DNA of 64,000 bases from JAPLKB01 sp964532465. Its GTDB lineage: Bacteria > Desulfobacterota > Syntrophorhabdia > Syntrophorhabdales > Syntrophorhabdaceae. Under the pieces are notes generated by a model that did no database searches, had not been told where the DNA came from, and worked only from the letters and a program-made list of their open reading frames with translations. The stretch's first letter is position 1, and each line of letters opens with the position of its first letter. Shown here one piece after another: positions 9,001-17,717 of the stretch. Location: positions 1-64,000 of the forward strand of contig CAZHHX010000012.1 of NCBI GenBank assembly GCA_964532465.1. Reading direction: 5' to 3'. A program made the translations under genes and the position numbers.

Positions 9001-9324
9001 TTATCCCGGATCGGTTTCTTCTTCCACCCATTTTGCGTAACCCGTCAAAGCAGCGTCTATATTAATCGCTATAATCTCGGGCAACTCATAGTGATGAAGA
9101 CGTTTTATTTCTTCTTCAATCTTTTTGTAATGACTTTTTTTGGTTTTTATAATACATTGCCATTCCTCAACCTCTTCCACCTGTCCTTTCCACCAATAAA
9201 TACTCTTTACAGGCCCTGCAATCTGCACGCACGAAGCAAGCCTTTTCCGGACAAGTTGTTTCCCAATATATTCGGCTTTCCCTTTGTCGTCAATGGTTGT
9301 AACGACCTGTATAATATCGTTCAT
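9001..9324 (-). CDS. cutA: CutA1 divalent-cation tolerance protein
   Basis: The 107-residue protein matches the CutA1 family along its whole length: a QVVTTIDDKGKAEYIGKQLV start, LASCVQIAGPVKSIYWWKG near residues 30-47, and ELPEIIAINI near 80-89. CutA1 forms very stable ferredoxin-like trimers. It was named for copper tolerance in Escherichia coli, but its true molecular role is unsettled. It is a single gene divergent from maf, with no metal-transport neighbours to sharpen the function. Confidence 0.93.
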   Translation of the reverse strand: MNDIIQVVTTIDDKGKAEYIGKQLVRKRLASCVQIAGPVKSIYWWKGQVEEVEEWQCIIKTKKSHYKKIEEEIKRLHHYELPEIIAINIDAALTGYAKWVEEETDPG

Positions 9325-9496
9325 GAATCCTCCTCTTTTTTAACACTGTTTAATTTTTATTTTTTAAACACCATTGCACATATTTTTATTTTTTTGTGAA
9401 TCCTTGCTGTATATCATGAACAGTGCTTGTAATAACATTTATCTTGAAATTATAGTGAAATTCATATATTTTTCTATTCTACGACAGGAGATAAAA

Positions 9497-10087
9497 ATGT
9501 TTCAAGTAAACGATGGCGCATCATTAATACTCGCAAGTGAATCCACGCGAAGGGTAGATATTCTTAGGACTCTCGGCATATCTTTTTCAATTATACCACC
9601 TAAAATTGACGAACAAAGAGAAAAGGATGAACCGCCCAGAGACTTTGTGCTGAGAATATCCCATGAAAAGGCCAGCAAGGTCGGTAACCATTTTCCTGAT
9701 AACTGGGTTATCGGAGCAGATACAATAGTTGTTCTTAAAGGTAAAATACTGGGAAAGCCAAAGAATGAAAAAGATGCCTATAATATGCTCAAAACCTTAA
9801 AAGGGAAGTGGCATAAGGTTTTTACCGGGTATTGTGTTCTTAATATATCAAAAAATATTGTATACCGGGATGTTGTTGAAACAAAAGTATTTGTAAGGGA
9901 TTTAACGGACGAAGAAATTATGCGATATATAAAGACATCCGAGCCCCTAGATAAGGCAGGTTCCTATGCATTGCAAGGCAAAGGCGGGTACATGGTTAAG
10001 GAAATAAAGGGTTCCTATGCCAACGTCGTCGGTTTGCCTATATGTGAAGTTACAGAAGCCCTGTTGTCGCTTGGTGTTCTTTCATGA
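9497..10087 (+). CDS. maf: Maf-family nucleoside triphosphate pyrophosphatase
   Basis: Maf proteins hydrolyse non-canonical or excess nucleoside triphosphates (dTTP/UTP or modified CTP) to monophosphates as house-cleaning enzymes. The family opening LILASESTRRVDILRTLG is at residues 9-26, a GADTIVVLKGKILGKPKN segment near 75-92 carries the catalytic Asp, and AGSYALQGKG lies near 155-164. I chose the ATG at 9497 because ACAGGAG lies seven bases upstream and homologues start here; a longer ORF opens at 9374 but begins with a non-homologous hydrophobic stretch. It heads a plus-strand run with yggS and argH. Confidence 0.93.
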   Translation: MFQVNDGASLILASESTRRVDILRTLGISFSIIPPKIDEQREKDEPPRDFVLRISHEKASKVGNHFPDNWVIGADTIVVLKGKILGKPKNEKDAYNMLKTLKGKWHKVFTGYCVLNISKNIVYRDVVETKVFVRDLTDEEIMRYIKTSEPLDKAGSYALQGKGGYMVKEIKGSYANVVGLPICEVTEALLSLGVLS

Positions 10088-10147
10088 ATAACAAACCCGA
10101 AGTTCTTGATTTGTATTGGGTAGTTTTTTCCTGTAAAACATAACTTT

Positions 10148-10831
10148 ATGGATTCACAAACAAAAAACATGGATGATGCAATAAAAAGAGTACGAGAAAG
10201 GATAGCCGCGGCTTGTGACCGGTCCGGAAGAACTGAATCTGAAGTAAGGTTGATAGGCGCCACCAAGGGCGTTGATGCAGAGAGAATTAGGCATGCTGTC
10301 CGTTCCGGGCTTACGGATTTTGGAGAAAATTACATACAGGAAGCAATGGGTAAGATCGAAGGGTTTCATGAAGGTGTCTGTTGGCATATGATCGGCCACA
10401 TACAAAAAAATAAGGCAAAACACATATCGAAACTCTTTAATTACGTACACTCCATAGACAGATGGGAACTTCTTGAGATACTCGACAGATACGAAAAGCA
10501 TTTAAAAGTTTTATTTGAGCTGAACCTTGCAGATGAAGCATCCAAGCATGGAACAGGTGAAGACAACCTGAAAAGAATGCTCGAAAAGGTCGGGGGGCTG
10601 AAATATATAGAGCCTGTCGGACTAATGACTATGCCGCCATTTGCTGAAAACCCGGAAGATATCAGAGGCATATTCAGAAGACTTAAAACTATTTTACAGT
10701 CGGTTAACAAGGAATTTTCCCTGCATATGTCAGAACTATCAATGGGGATGTCCTCGGATTTTGAGGTTGCAGTTGAGGAAGGTGCTACCATGGTAAGGCT
10801 TGGAACTGCAATCTTTGGAGAAAGAACATGA
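10148..10831 (+). CDS. yggS: YggS/PLPBP pyridoxal-phosphate homeostasis protein
   Basis: A PLP-binding TIM-barrel protein of the YggS family, which buffers intracellular pyridoxal phosphate and has no known catalytic reaction. The PLP-lysine region reads RLIGATKGVDAERI (Lys near residue 41), followed by FGENYIQEA and WHMIGHIQKNKAKHI. The C-terminal half has LSMGMSSDFEVAVEEGATMVR and LGTAIFGER, the phosphate-binding end of the barrel. The stop overlaps the argH start by four bases (ATGA). A PLP-buffer gene next to amino-acid genes is sensible, since lysA downstream is a PLP enzyme. Confidence 0.93.
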   Translation: MDSQTKNMDDAIKRVRERIAAACDRSGRTESEVRLIGATKGVDAERIRHAVRSGLTDFGENYIQEAMGKIEGFHEGVCWHMIGHIQKNKAKHISKLFNYVHSIDRWELLEILDRYEKHLKVLFELNLADEASKHGTGEDNLKRMLEKVGGLKYIEPVGLMTMPPFAENPEDIRGIFRRLKTILQSVNKEFSLHMSELSMGMSSDFEVAVEEGATMVRLGTAIFGERT

Positions 10832-12201
10832 AAGCATGGGGCGGTAGATTCAAAGGAAAAACTAATCCTCTTATGGAAAGATTCAGCGCATCCATTGCTT
10901 TTGACAGGACATTGTATGAACATGACATAGAGGGCAGCAAGGCGCAGGCAGGGATGCTGAAAAAAATCGGCATCCTCACTGAAAAAGAGGCAAAGGACAT
11001 AGTGGCAGCCCTTGGCGAGATAAAAACAGAAATTAAAGAGGGCATTTTTAAATTCTCCGATACATTGGAAGATATCCATATGCACATAGAGGCACGCCTT
11101 ATTGAAAAAATCGGGGATGCAGGTAAAAAGCTTCATACCGGCAGAAGCCGGAACGATCAGGTTTCACTCGATATGAGGATGTTCCTTAAAGAAGAACTCG
11201 GACTAATAGATAATCATCTTCTGCGTTTGCTCAAAACCCTCGTAAATAGAGCAGATAAGGAAAAAAAGACCATAATGCCCGGTTATACACATATGCAAAA
11301 GGCGCAGGTCATCACCTTTGCGCACTATCTCATGGCATACTATTACATGCTGAAGCGAGACAGAGAGCGCATAGGAGAGGCAATAAAGCACGTTGATGTT
11401 CTGCCGCTCGGGAGCGGCGCTATTGCAGGCTCAACCATACCACTTGACAGAGAATTCCTTGGAAAACAGTTAAAGTTTTCACGGGTCTCTGAAAACAGTA
11501 TGGACGCGGTCTCTGACAGGGACTTTGTTCTCGATTCAGTCTTTTCCATTGCCATGATTATGATGCATCTGTCCAGACTTGCCGAAGACATGATAATATT
11601 TTCAACAGAGGAGTTTTCTTTTATATCCCTGCCGGACGAACTTTGTACCGGCAGCAGTCTGATGCCCCAGAAAAAGAATCCTGACGCGCTGGAATTGCTG
11701 AGAGGCAAGACATCCCGGGTGATCGGCGATCTTTTCAGCCTCTTTACGCTGTTAAAAGGACTTCCCATGACATATAACAGAGACCTTCAGGAAGATAAGG
11801 AGCCCATGTTCCATGCAGTCAATACTGTAAAAGATGCCATTTCCATAGCTGAGTTGTGTATGAAAAAGATGAAAACAAACAAGAAGGGGATGGAAAAGGC
11901 CGTCTACGCGAGCTTTATGCCTGCTGTAGAAATAGCGGAATACCTTACTGTGAGGGGGATCCCCTTTAGAGAGGCACATGGAATAGCGGGCAGGATGGTA
12001 AGGGACTGTGAGGAAAAAGGCGGTTTTCTTCAGGATATGAATCTTATTGATATGAAAGGGTTTTCAAAAGTATTCGACGATGACATTTTTAACTACATTG
12101 ACCCTTACACTATTCTGAACACCAGAAAAACTGCGGGAGGAGCCTCTTTTAAGGAGGTAGACAAAGAGATTGAAAGAGAAAAGATATATTGTAATTCTTA
12201 G
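10828..12201 (+). CDS. argH: Argininosuccinate lyase
   Basis: Cleaves argininosuccinate to arginine and fumarate, the last step of arginine synthesis. The 457-residue length is typical. HTGRSRNDQVSLDMRM near residue 107 and the superfamily signature GSSLMPQKKNPD near residue 274 are intact; the serine in that loop is the catalytic base region of the fumarase/aspartase family. It overlaps yggS by four bases and its 3' end overlaps the start of the next lipoprotein gene, so the cluster is tightly coupled. argG is not in the window. Confidence 0.97.
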   Translation: MKAWGGRFKGKTNPLMERFSASIAFDRTLYEHDIEGSKAQAGMLKKIGILTEKEAKDIVAALGEIKTEIKEGIFKFSDTLEDIHMHIEARLIEKIGDAGKKLHTGRSRNDQVSLDMRMFLKEELGLIDNHLLRLLKTLVNRADKEKKTIMPGYTHMQKAQVITFAHYLMAYYYMLKRDRERIGEAIKHVDVLPLGSGAIAGSTIPLDREFLGKQLKFSRVSENSMDAVSDRDFVLDSVFSIAMIMMHLSRLAEDMIIFSTEEFSFISLPDELCTGSSLMPQKKNPDALELLRGKTSRVIGDLFSLFTLLKGLPMTYNRDLQEDKEPMFHAVNTVKDAISIAELCMKKMKTNKKGMEKAVYASFMPAVEIAEYLTVRGIPFREAHGIAGRMVRDCEEKGGFLQDMNLIDMKGFSKVFDDDIFNYIDPYTILNTRKTAGGASFKEVDKEIEREKIYCNS

Positions 12202-13174
12202 CATTGGCATCATGGTGATGCTTCTTATATCCTCCTGTGGGAAAAAGGGAGACCCTATGCCGAAGGTATTACCCATACCCGGTGGAATCAATGACCTTAC
12301 AGGGGAAGTAAAAGATGGTATGTTGTTTCTTTCCTTTTCGACACCTTCCAGAAACAAGGACGGATCAGAGACAAAAGACCTTGCCGGCTTCAAAATATTC
12401 AAGGCCTGCGGAAGTTGCATGGGTGCATTTGAGCTCTTTAAAGATCTAAGCTTAGACAACCGGAAGGGGTTTATGATTCAGGACGGGAAGGTATATTTTT
12501 ACGACGATGATCTTGTAAACGGATTCCAATACGGCTATAAGGTTTATCCATATACGAAAAAAGGTACACGCGGCGATTCTTCCAATGACTTTACAATCAA
12601 TTGGAAAAAAACACCTGGACCTGTGAAAGATGTATCTGTAAAAGAAAATGATGAAAGAGTCGAACTCTCATGGCAAAAAGAGGAGGGTTTTCTTTATAAC
12701 GTATATAGATATGATGACAATATTTACCCGTTGTTTCCGTTGAATAAAACACCCCTTACAACACCTCATTTTTTAGATACAGGGCTTGAAAATGACAAAG
12801 CGTACGCATACGAGGTAAGAAAAGTGCAGGTACAAGAAGGCATAAAACTGGAAGGAGAAGGTGTAAAGATCGCAGCCACACCAAAAGATATTTCCCCTCC
12901 TGCAATACCTGCTGAAGTAAAAGTCGAGAAAAAAGACGGCGGCGTGCTTGTAACATGGAAAGAGAATACTGACGAAGATTTCGCAGGTTATAACATATTC
13001 AGGATAAGCTCCGGAAAGACAGAAAAGATGAATAAAGAGCCTTTGGATAAAAATATGTACTTTGATAAAAATATCCCCGATAACAGGTATATTTCGTATT
13101 ATGTGACAAGCCTCGATGAGGCAGGCAATGAAAGCGAATCGTCGAGGGAAGTCATCATTATCGTTAAAGAATAA
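12170..13174 (+). CDS. Lipoprotein with fibronectin type III-like domains
   Basis: The 334-residue product has a lipoprotein signal with lipobox LISSC (Cys near 24), followed by GKKGDPMPK, similar to the small LptM/LppL-type lipoproteins often found next to lysA. Two fibronectin-III-like modules follow, near residues 150-240 and 245-334, marked by VELSWQKE and VLVTWKENTDEDFAGYNI. I place the start at a TTG at 12170, inside the end of argH, because no ATG is positioned before the signal peptide. It should be anchored in the cell envelope; its task is unknown. It lies between argH and lysA, where a small lipoprotein is common in Proteobacteria, but this one is much larger. Confidence 0.75.
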   Translation: MKEKRYIVILSIGIMVMLLISSCGKKGDPMPKVLPIPGGINDLTGEVKDGMLFLSFSTPSRNKDGSETKDLAGFKIFKACGSCMGAFELFKDLSLDNRKGFMIQDGKVYFYDDDLVNGFQYGYKVYPYTKKGTRGDSSNDFTINWKKTPGPVKDVSVKENDERVELSWQKEEGFLYNVYRYDDNIYPLFPLNKTPLTTPHFLDTGLENDKAYAYEVRKVQVQEGIKLEGEGVKIAATPKDISPPAIPAEVKVEKKDGGVLVTWKENTDEDFAGYNIFRISSGKTEKMNKEPLDKNMYFDKNIPDNRYISYYVTSLDEAGNESESSREVIIIVKE

Positions 13175-13189
13175 GAGGAAAGGTGTGCA

Positions 13190-14455
13190 ATGAATTACTT
13201 TGAATACAAAAAAGACGAGTTGTATTGTGAAGAAGTGCCAATATCAAAGATCGTTAATGCTGTCGGAACGCCTGCTTATATTTACAGCTACAAAACCCTG
13301 GAACGCCATTTTCTTGTTTTTGATAATGCATTCAAGGGCATGCCGCATATTGTATGTTACTCCTGCAAGGCAAACTCCAATACGGCAATTCTGAAAATTA
13401 TGGGCAGACTGGGCGGCGGGACGGATATCGTGTCGGAAGGCGAGCTTTACCGGGCCATTTCCGCAGGGATACCAGCCGGAAAGATTGTGTTTTCGGGGGC
13501 AGGCAAAACCGAGGACGAGATAAGGGCTGCAATAAAAGCTCAAATCCTCATGATCAATATCGAGTCAGAGCATGAGTTGCAGACCGTTGCAAAGATTGCA
13601 AGAAAAATGAAAAGAAGGGTGCCTGTATCAATCAGGGTAAACCCTCAGATAGACCCCAAAACACACCCCTACATTACAACAGGTCTGAAAAAAAATAAAT
13701 TCGGCATAATATGGGACGATGCCATCAGGCTCTACAGTGATATGAAAAAAGAACCTTATCTTTCTCCCATCGGCATCTCTTCACATATCGGCTCGCAAAT
13801 CCTTGAGCTTTCACCCTTCATGGAGGCTGTAAAATCCTTGAGAAATATGGCCGACCAGCTGAATAAAAACGGAGTACCAGTCAAGTACCTTGATATCGGA
13901 GGTGGTCTCGGCATAAAATACAAGGACGAGATTCCTCCTAATCCTGAAGAGTATGCAGGAGTAATAAAAAAAGAATTGGAAGGGACAGGCATCACGCTGG
14001 TCCTTGAACCTGGTAGACTTCTTGTGGGCAACAGCGGTATTTTTGTAACCAAACTCCTTTATGTAAAGAAGTCACCGGGTAAAACCTTTTATATCGTGGA
14101 CGGGGCAATGAACGACCTTGTGAGACCCGCGCTCTACGATGCCTATCACGGAATTATACCTGCTGTCAGGAAAGAAACAGGCAAAAATATAAAGGTTGAT
14201 ATTGTAGGCCCTATTTGTGAGTCAGGCGACTTCTTTGCGAAAGACAGGAGCATGCCTGAACTTGAGACAGGGAATCTCCTTGCTGTAATGGGAGCAGGCG
14301 CCTATGGCTTCTCCATGTCCTCGAACTATAACTCAAGAAGAAGGGCAGTCGAGATTCTTGTTAATGGGGATGAATTTTTTATTATACGGAAACGCGAAAC
14401 ATTTAAGGATTTAACTAAGGGAGAATCTATTCCATCATTTCTGGAGGACATGTAG
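13190..14455 (+). CDS. lysA: Diaminopimelate decarboxylase
   Basis: Decarboxylates meso-diaminopimelate to L-lysine, a PLP enzyme of fold type III. Lys60 in CYSCKANSN is the PLP Schiff-base lysine. SSHIGSQ near 200, the glycine loop DIGGGLGIKY near 237, and EPGRLLVGNSG near 276 hold the phosphate. GPICESGDFF near 344 carries the Cys that completes the active site of the partner subunit. GAGGAAAGG lies upstream of the ATG. The stop abuts the dapF start directly, so the two are co-translated. The product feeds both lysine and, through its substrate pool, peptidoglycan. Confidence 0.97.
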   Translation: MNYFEYKKDELYCEEVPISKIVNAVGTPAYIYSYKTLERHFLVFDNAFKGMPHIVCYSCKANSNTAILKIMGRLGGGTDIVSEGELYRAISAGIPAGKIVFSGAGKTEDEIRAAIKAQILMINIESEHELQTVAKIARKMKRRVPVSIRVNPQIDPKTHPYITTGLKKNKFGIIWDDAIRLYSDMKKEPYLSPIGISSHIGSQILELSPFMEAVKSLRNMADQLNKNGVPVKYLDIGGGLGIKYKDEIPPNPEEYAGVIKKELEGTGITLVLEPGRLLVGNSGIFVTKLLYVKKSPGKTFYIVDGAMNDLVRPALYDAYHGIIPAVRKETGKNIKVDIVGPICESGDFFAKDRSMPELETGNLLAVMGAGAYGFSMSSNYNSRRRAVEILVNGDEFFIIRKRETFKDLTKGESIPSFLEDM

Positions 14456-15268
14456 ATGTCAGAAATTGAGTTTTATAAAATGAGCGCAAGCGGCAATGAT
14501 TTCATCCTCATCGATAACAGGGACAGAAAAGTAAATAAAAAATATAAAGATATTGCAGAGTTCGTTGTAAAAATATGCAGAAGGTGTCATTCCGTCGGCG
14601 CAGATGGCATAATACTGATTGAGCGCTCAACAAAAGCAAATTTCCGCTGGAAGTTTTTTAATGCAGATGGCTCTGAAGCCGAGATGTGCGGAAACGGGGG
14701 TAGGTGTGCAGCACGATTCGCCTTTATTAAAGGCATTACAGGGAATGAAATGTCATTCGAAACAATAGCCGGTATAATTAAGGCAACTGTTGATGGAACA
14801 AATGTTAAACTTCAGCTTACAACTCCTTTTGATATAAAGCTCGACTACCCGATTAACCTTGAAAAAAATGAGATTTTTTTATGCAGCGTAAACACCGGCG
14901 TTCCCCATGCAGTCCTTTTATCTGACGATATTGACCATGTGCCCGTGGAAGAGTTGGGAAGGACTATCAGGTATCATAAGGCATTCGGTGAGAAGGGAAC
15001 GAACGTTGATTTCGTACAAATTGTTGACAAGGGAAATATACTTATAAGAACATATGAAAGAGGGGTGGAAGGCGAAACTTTTGCCTGCGGTACCGGGGCG
15101 GTTGCAGCAGGAGTCATTCTGACAAAGAAGGGGCTCATCCAAAGCCCGGTTAATATTGCAACAAAAGGAGGAGAGACTCTGAAAGTCTATATAGATAATG
15201 AGGTATACCTCGAAGGCAATGCAAGGATTATTTATACCGGTATATTAAATGATGAGGCAACTCTATAA
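14456..15268 (+). CDS. dapF: Diaminopimelate epimerase
   Basis: Interconverts LL- and meso-diaminopimelate without a cofactor. The two catalytic cysteines are visible: Cys78 in EMCGNGGRC and the second in FACGTGAVAAG near residue 216. MSASGNDFILID near the start is the family N-terminal motif. At 270 residues the length is normal. The ATG follows the lysA stop without a gap. Confidence 0.97.
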   Translation: MSEIEFYKMSASGNDFILIDNRDRKVNKKYKDIAEFVVKICRRCHSVGADGIILIERSTKANFRWKFFNADGSEAEMCGNGGRCAARFAFIKGITGNEMSFETIAGIIKATVDGTNVKLQLTTPFDIKLDYPINLEKNEIFLCSVNTGVPHAVLLSDDIDHVPVEELGRTIRYHKAFGEKGTNVDFVQIVDKGNILIRTYERGVEGETFACGTGAVAAGVILTKKGLIQSPVNIATKGGETLKVYIDNEVYLEGNARIIYTGILNDEATL

Positions 15269-15380
15269 AGGCTGAGAGAAGTGTTTAAACTGATAAACAA
15301 CATAATACACACGGAGGGCGGCTGGCCCCCATATACGGGGACATACGCACAAGCCTTCTAACTTAGATAAAGGAGGAGTC

Positions 15381-16268
15381 ATGGAATTAAAGGGCGTATA
15401 TACGGCTTTGGTGACGCCATTTAAAAATGATATTTTTGACGAGTATGCTTTCAAAAAGCTCATTACACTTCAGGTTAAAGGCGGGGTAGACGGTTTGGTG
15501 CCTTGCGGATCCACGGGAGAAGCATCCACACTGGACTACGAGGAACATAAAAGAGTAATTGAGTTGACTGTCGAATGCGCAAAAAAGACTGTGCCTGTTA
15601 TTGCAGGCACAGGATCAAACAGCACAAATGAGGCGATTCAGCTTACCGCAATGGCAAAAGAAGTAGGCGCCGACATGTGCCTTCTTACAACGCCATATTA
15701 TAACAAACCTACCCAGGAGGGTTTGTACAGGCATTACAGGAAGATTGCAGAAGAAGTAGATATTCCCCTGATTTTATATAATATACCCGGAAGAACCGGC
15801 ATTAACATGACGCCGGAAACAGTAAAAAAACTTGCAGAAATCCCGGGCATTGAGGGCATAAAAGAAGCATCGGGGTCACTTGTCCAGGTTGCAGAGATTT
15901 ACCGGCTGACAAAAGGGAAATTCCCAATTCTCTCCGGAGATGACAATCTTTTTCTTCCCATGATGAGTGTCGGCGCTGTTGGTATAATATCGGTACTTTC
16001 AAATATGCTTCCTGCAAAAATGAAGACGCTATATAAAACATTCCTTGAGGACGGGGATGTAGAAAAATCAAGAGACATTAATGCCGATCTTATGCCGCTT
16101 TTCCAGGGTATTTTTATCGAAACAAATCCTATTCCCGTAAAAGAAGCTCTTTATTACATGGGCATTATTGAAGAGGAATTCAGACTTCCGCTATGTACCA
16201 TGTCAGATGCAAACAAAGCCTTCTTGAAGGGCTTACTAAAAGAATACGGGCTACTGAAAAGAAAATAA
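15381..16268 (+). CDS. dapA: 4-hydroxy-tetrahydrodipicolinate synthase
   Basis: Condenses pyruvate with aspartate semialdehyde, the first committed step of the diaminopimelate pathway. VPCGSTGEASTL near residue 41 is the substrate loop, YNIPGRTG near 134 contains the conserved Tyr and Arg, and GIKEASG near 160 contains the Schiff-base lysine. A strong AAAGGAGGAG ribosome site precedes the ATG. The 112-base gap after dapF contains a short GC-rich stretch (GGCTGGCCCCC) but no clear terminator, so continued transcription from lysA-dapF is likely. Confidence 0.97.
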   Translation: MELKGVYTALVTPFKNDIFDEYAFKKLITLQVKGGVDGLVPCGSTGEASTLDYEEHKRVIELTVECAKKTVPVIAGTGSNSTNEAIQLTAMAKEVGADMCLLTTPYYNKPTQEGLYRHYRKIAEEVDIPLILYNIPGRTGINMTPETVKKLAEIPGIEGIKEASGSLVQVAEIYRLTKGKFPILSGDDNLFLPMMSVGAVGIISVLSNMLPAKMKTLYKTFLEDGDVEKSRDINADLMPLFQGIFIETNPIPVKEALYYMGIIEEEFRLPLCTMSDANKAFLKGLLKEYGLLKRK

Positions 16269-16289
16269 GAACAGTAGGAGTATAATAAA

Positions 16290-17084
16290 ATGGTTAAGAT
16301 AATAATCACCGGTGTATGCGGAAAAGTGGGGAGCGCTATATTCAATCTTGCATTAAATGACAAAGATTTCAGTGTTGTAGGAATATTAGAAGCCAAAACA
16401 CATCCTCTGATCGGTAATAAAATGGGCCTCCCAGAGGAAAAAGCAATTAATACTCTTTATATTGAAGGAGATATGTCCAATATTATCGATGAGTGTGATG
16501 TCATCATTGATTTTACTGAACCAAAAGCTTCCCTGGAGTATTTCAGACTTGCAAGAGAAAATAATAAAGCAATTGTCATCGGTACAACAGGCTTTTCTGA
16601 AAGTTCACTGACAGAGATAAAGAGCGCAAAAGACACAAGAGTTGTAATATCCCCTAACATGAGCGTGGGCATGAACCTTATGTTCGAGGCAGTGGAGATG
16701 CTGTCTAAAATTATGAAAGATAACTATGACATTGAGATCATGGAAATGCACCATAAGATGAAAAAAGATGCCCCAAGCGGAACTGCCTTGAAACTAAAGG
16801 ACATTATTGAAGCTTCCGAGCCTGCCAGAAGCTGGATCGAAACATTCGGTAGAAAAGGCATCGTAGGTGAAAGAAAAAAAGAAGAGCTGGGCATACTTGC
16901 ATTACGGGGCGGGGATATAGTCGGCGAACATACGGTTATGTTTGCTGGAGTCGGCGAAAGGCTGGAGGTAACTCACAGGGCCTATTCCCGTGAAAACTTT
17001 GCAATTGGTGCCTTGCTTGCCGCAAAGTGGTTAAACAGCCAAACCTCCGGCATTTATTCAATGAAAGATGTTCTCGGTATCTAA
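16290..17084 (+). CDS. dapB: 4-hydroxy-tetrahydrodipicolinate reductase
   Basis: Reduces the DapA product with NAD(P)H. The dinucleotide-binding loop GVCGKVGSAI is at residues 8-17, and IVIGTTGFS near 94-102 and SPNMSVGMNL near 121-130 are family landmarks. The signature EMHHKMKKDAPSGTA lies near 153-167. It ends the lysA-dapF-dapA-dapB run. The aminotransferase (DapL) or acylated-route genes needed to link DapB to DapF are not adjacent; an AlaC-like aminotransferase lies at 50391-51575. Confidence 0.96.
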   Translation: MVKIIITGVCGKVGSAIFNLALNDKDFSVVGILEAKTHPLIGNKMGLPEEKAINTLYIEGDMSNIIDECDVIIDFTEPKASLEYFRLARENNKAIVIGTTGFSESSLTEIKSAKDTRVVISPNMSVGMNLMFEAVEMLSKIMKDNYDIEIMEMHHKMKKDAPSGTALKLKDIIEASEPARSWIETFGRKGIVGERKKEELGILALRGGDIVGEHTVMFAGVGERLEVTHRAYSRENFAIGALLAAKWLNSQTSGIYSMKDVLGI

Positions 17085-17103
17085 TTATTTTTATTTAAAT
17101 GTT

Positions 17104-17132
17104 TTGATAGTCTTATAGATTTATTATATTAT
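17104..17132 (+). promoter_or_regulatory. Candidate sigma-70 promoter for the response regulator
   Basis: TTGATA (17104-17109) and TATTAT (17127-17132) are separated by 17 bases in a very AT-rich spacer after dapB. A start a few bases downstream would leave a very short leader before the ATG at 17148, which has no evident Shine-Dalgarno. Confidence 0.45.
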
Positions 17133-17147
17133 ATAAAATACTATTTC

Positions 17148-17651
17148 ATGAAAAAAGATAACAAAATCAGAATTCTTATAGTTGATGATGATAAGGAAAT
17201 ACGTAATGTTCTGTCTCTTTTTCTAGCAGAAGACAGTGATATTTTTATTGAAACTGCAGGAACAGGAGAGGAGGCTTTTTCAAAGCATGTTGATTCTCCT
17301 TATGATGTTGTTATTACAGATATTAATATGCCTGGCATGACCGGTATCGAACTAGTAAAAAAATTAAAAATGAGAGAAGATATTGTTGAATTTATTATAA
17401 TAACCGGTTATGCATCTGTAGATACAGCAGTAGAAGCAGTCAGGATCGGCGCATTTGACTATGTAGTAAAACCCTTCAAGTTTGACGAACTTAAAATAGT
17501 AATTAACAATGCAAAAGATAAAGTCGTTCTCAGAAAAACAAACAAGGAATTAGTGAAAAAGCTTAAAGATGTTTACCGCGAAATTGACAGATATAGCAAG
17601 ATAAAGATAGACAATCAATCTCTTGATCTCTCCATTCTTCTTGATGAATAA
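17148..17651 (+). CDS. Stand-alone receiver-domain response regulator
   Basis: The first 125 residues are a CheY-like receiver: acidic pocket VDDD at 12-15, phosphoacceptor Asp58 in ITDINMPG, Thr86 in IIITGYAS, and Lys108 in VVKPF. After it comes only a 40-residue helical, Lys-rich tail that looks like a coiled-coil stub. No DNA-binding, sigma-54-interaction or enzymatic domain is present. It would therefore act through protein contacts or as a phosphotransfer relay. The cognate kinase is not in the window. It lies convergent with nuoN and is apparently transcribed from its own AT-rich promoter. Confidence 0.9.
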   Translation: MKKDNKIRILIVDDDKEIRNVLSLFLAEDSDIFIETAGTGEEAFSKHVDSPYDVVITDINMPGMTGIELVKKLKMREDIVEFIIITGYASVDTAVEAVRIGAFDYVVKPFKFDELKIVINNAKDKVVLRKTNKELVKKLKDVYREIDRYSKIKIDNQSLDLSILLDE

Positions 17652-17717
17652 TCTTTTTCCCATTGAGAAGTAATATTTTAATTAATTTTAATAAGACAGT
17701 TTTTTTAAATTATGCAG

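Noticed and set aside
15269..15380. Possible lysine riboswitch before dapA
   Set aside because: The spacer is only 112 bases and lacks the conserved multi-helix core.
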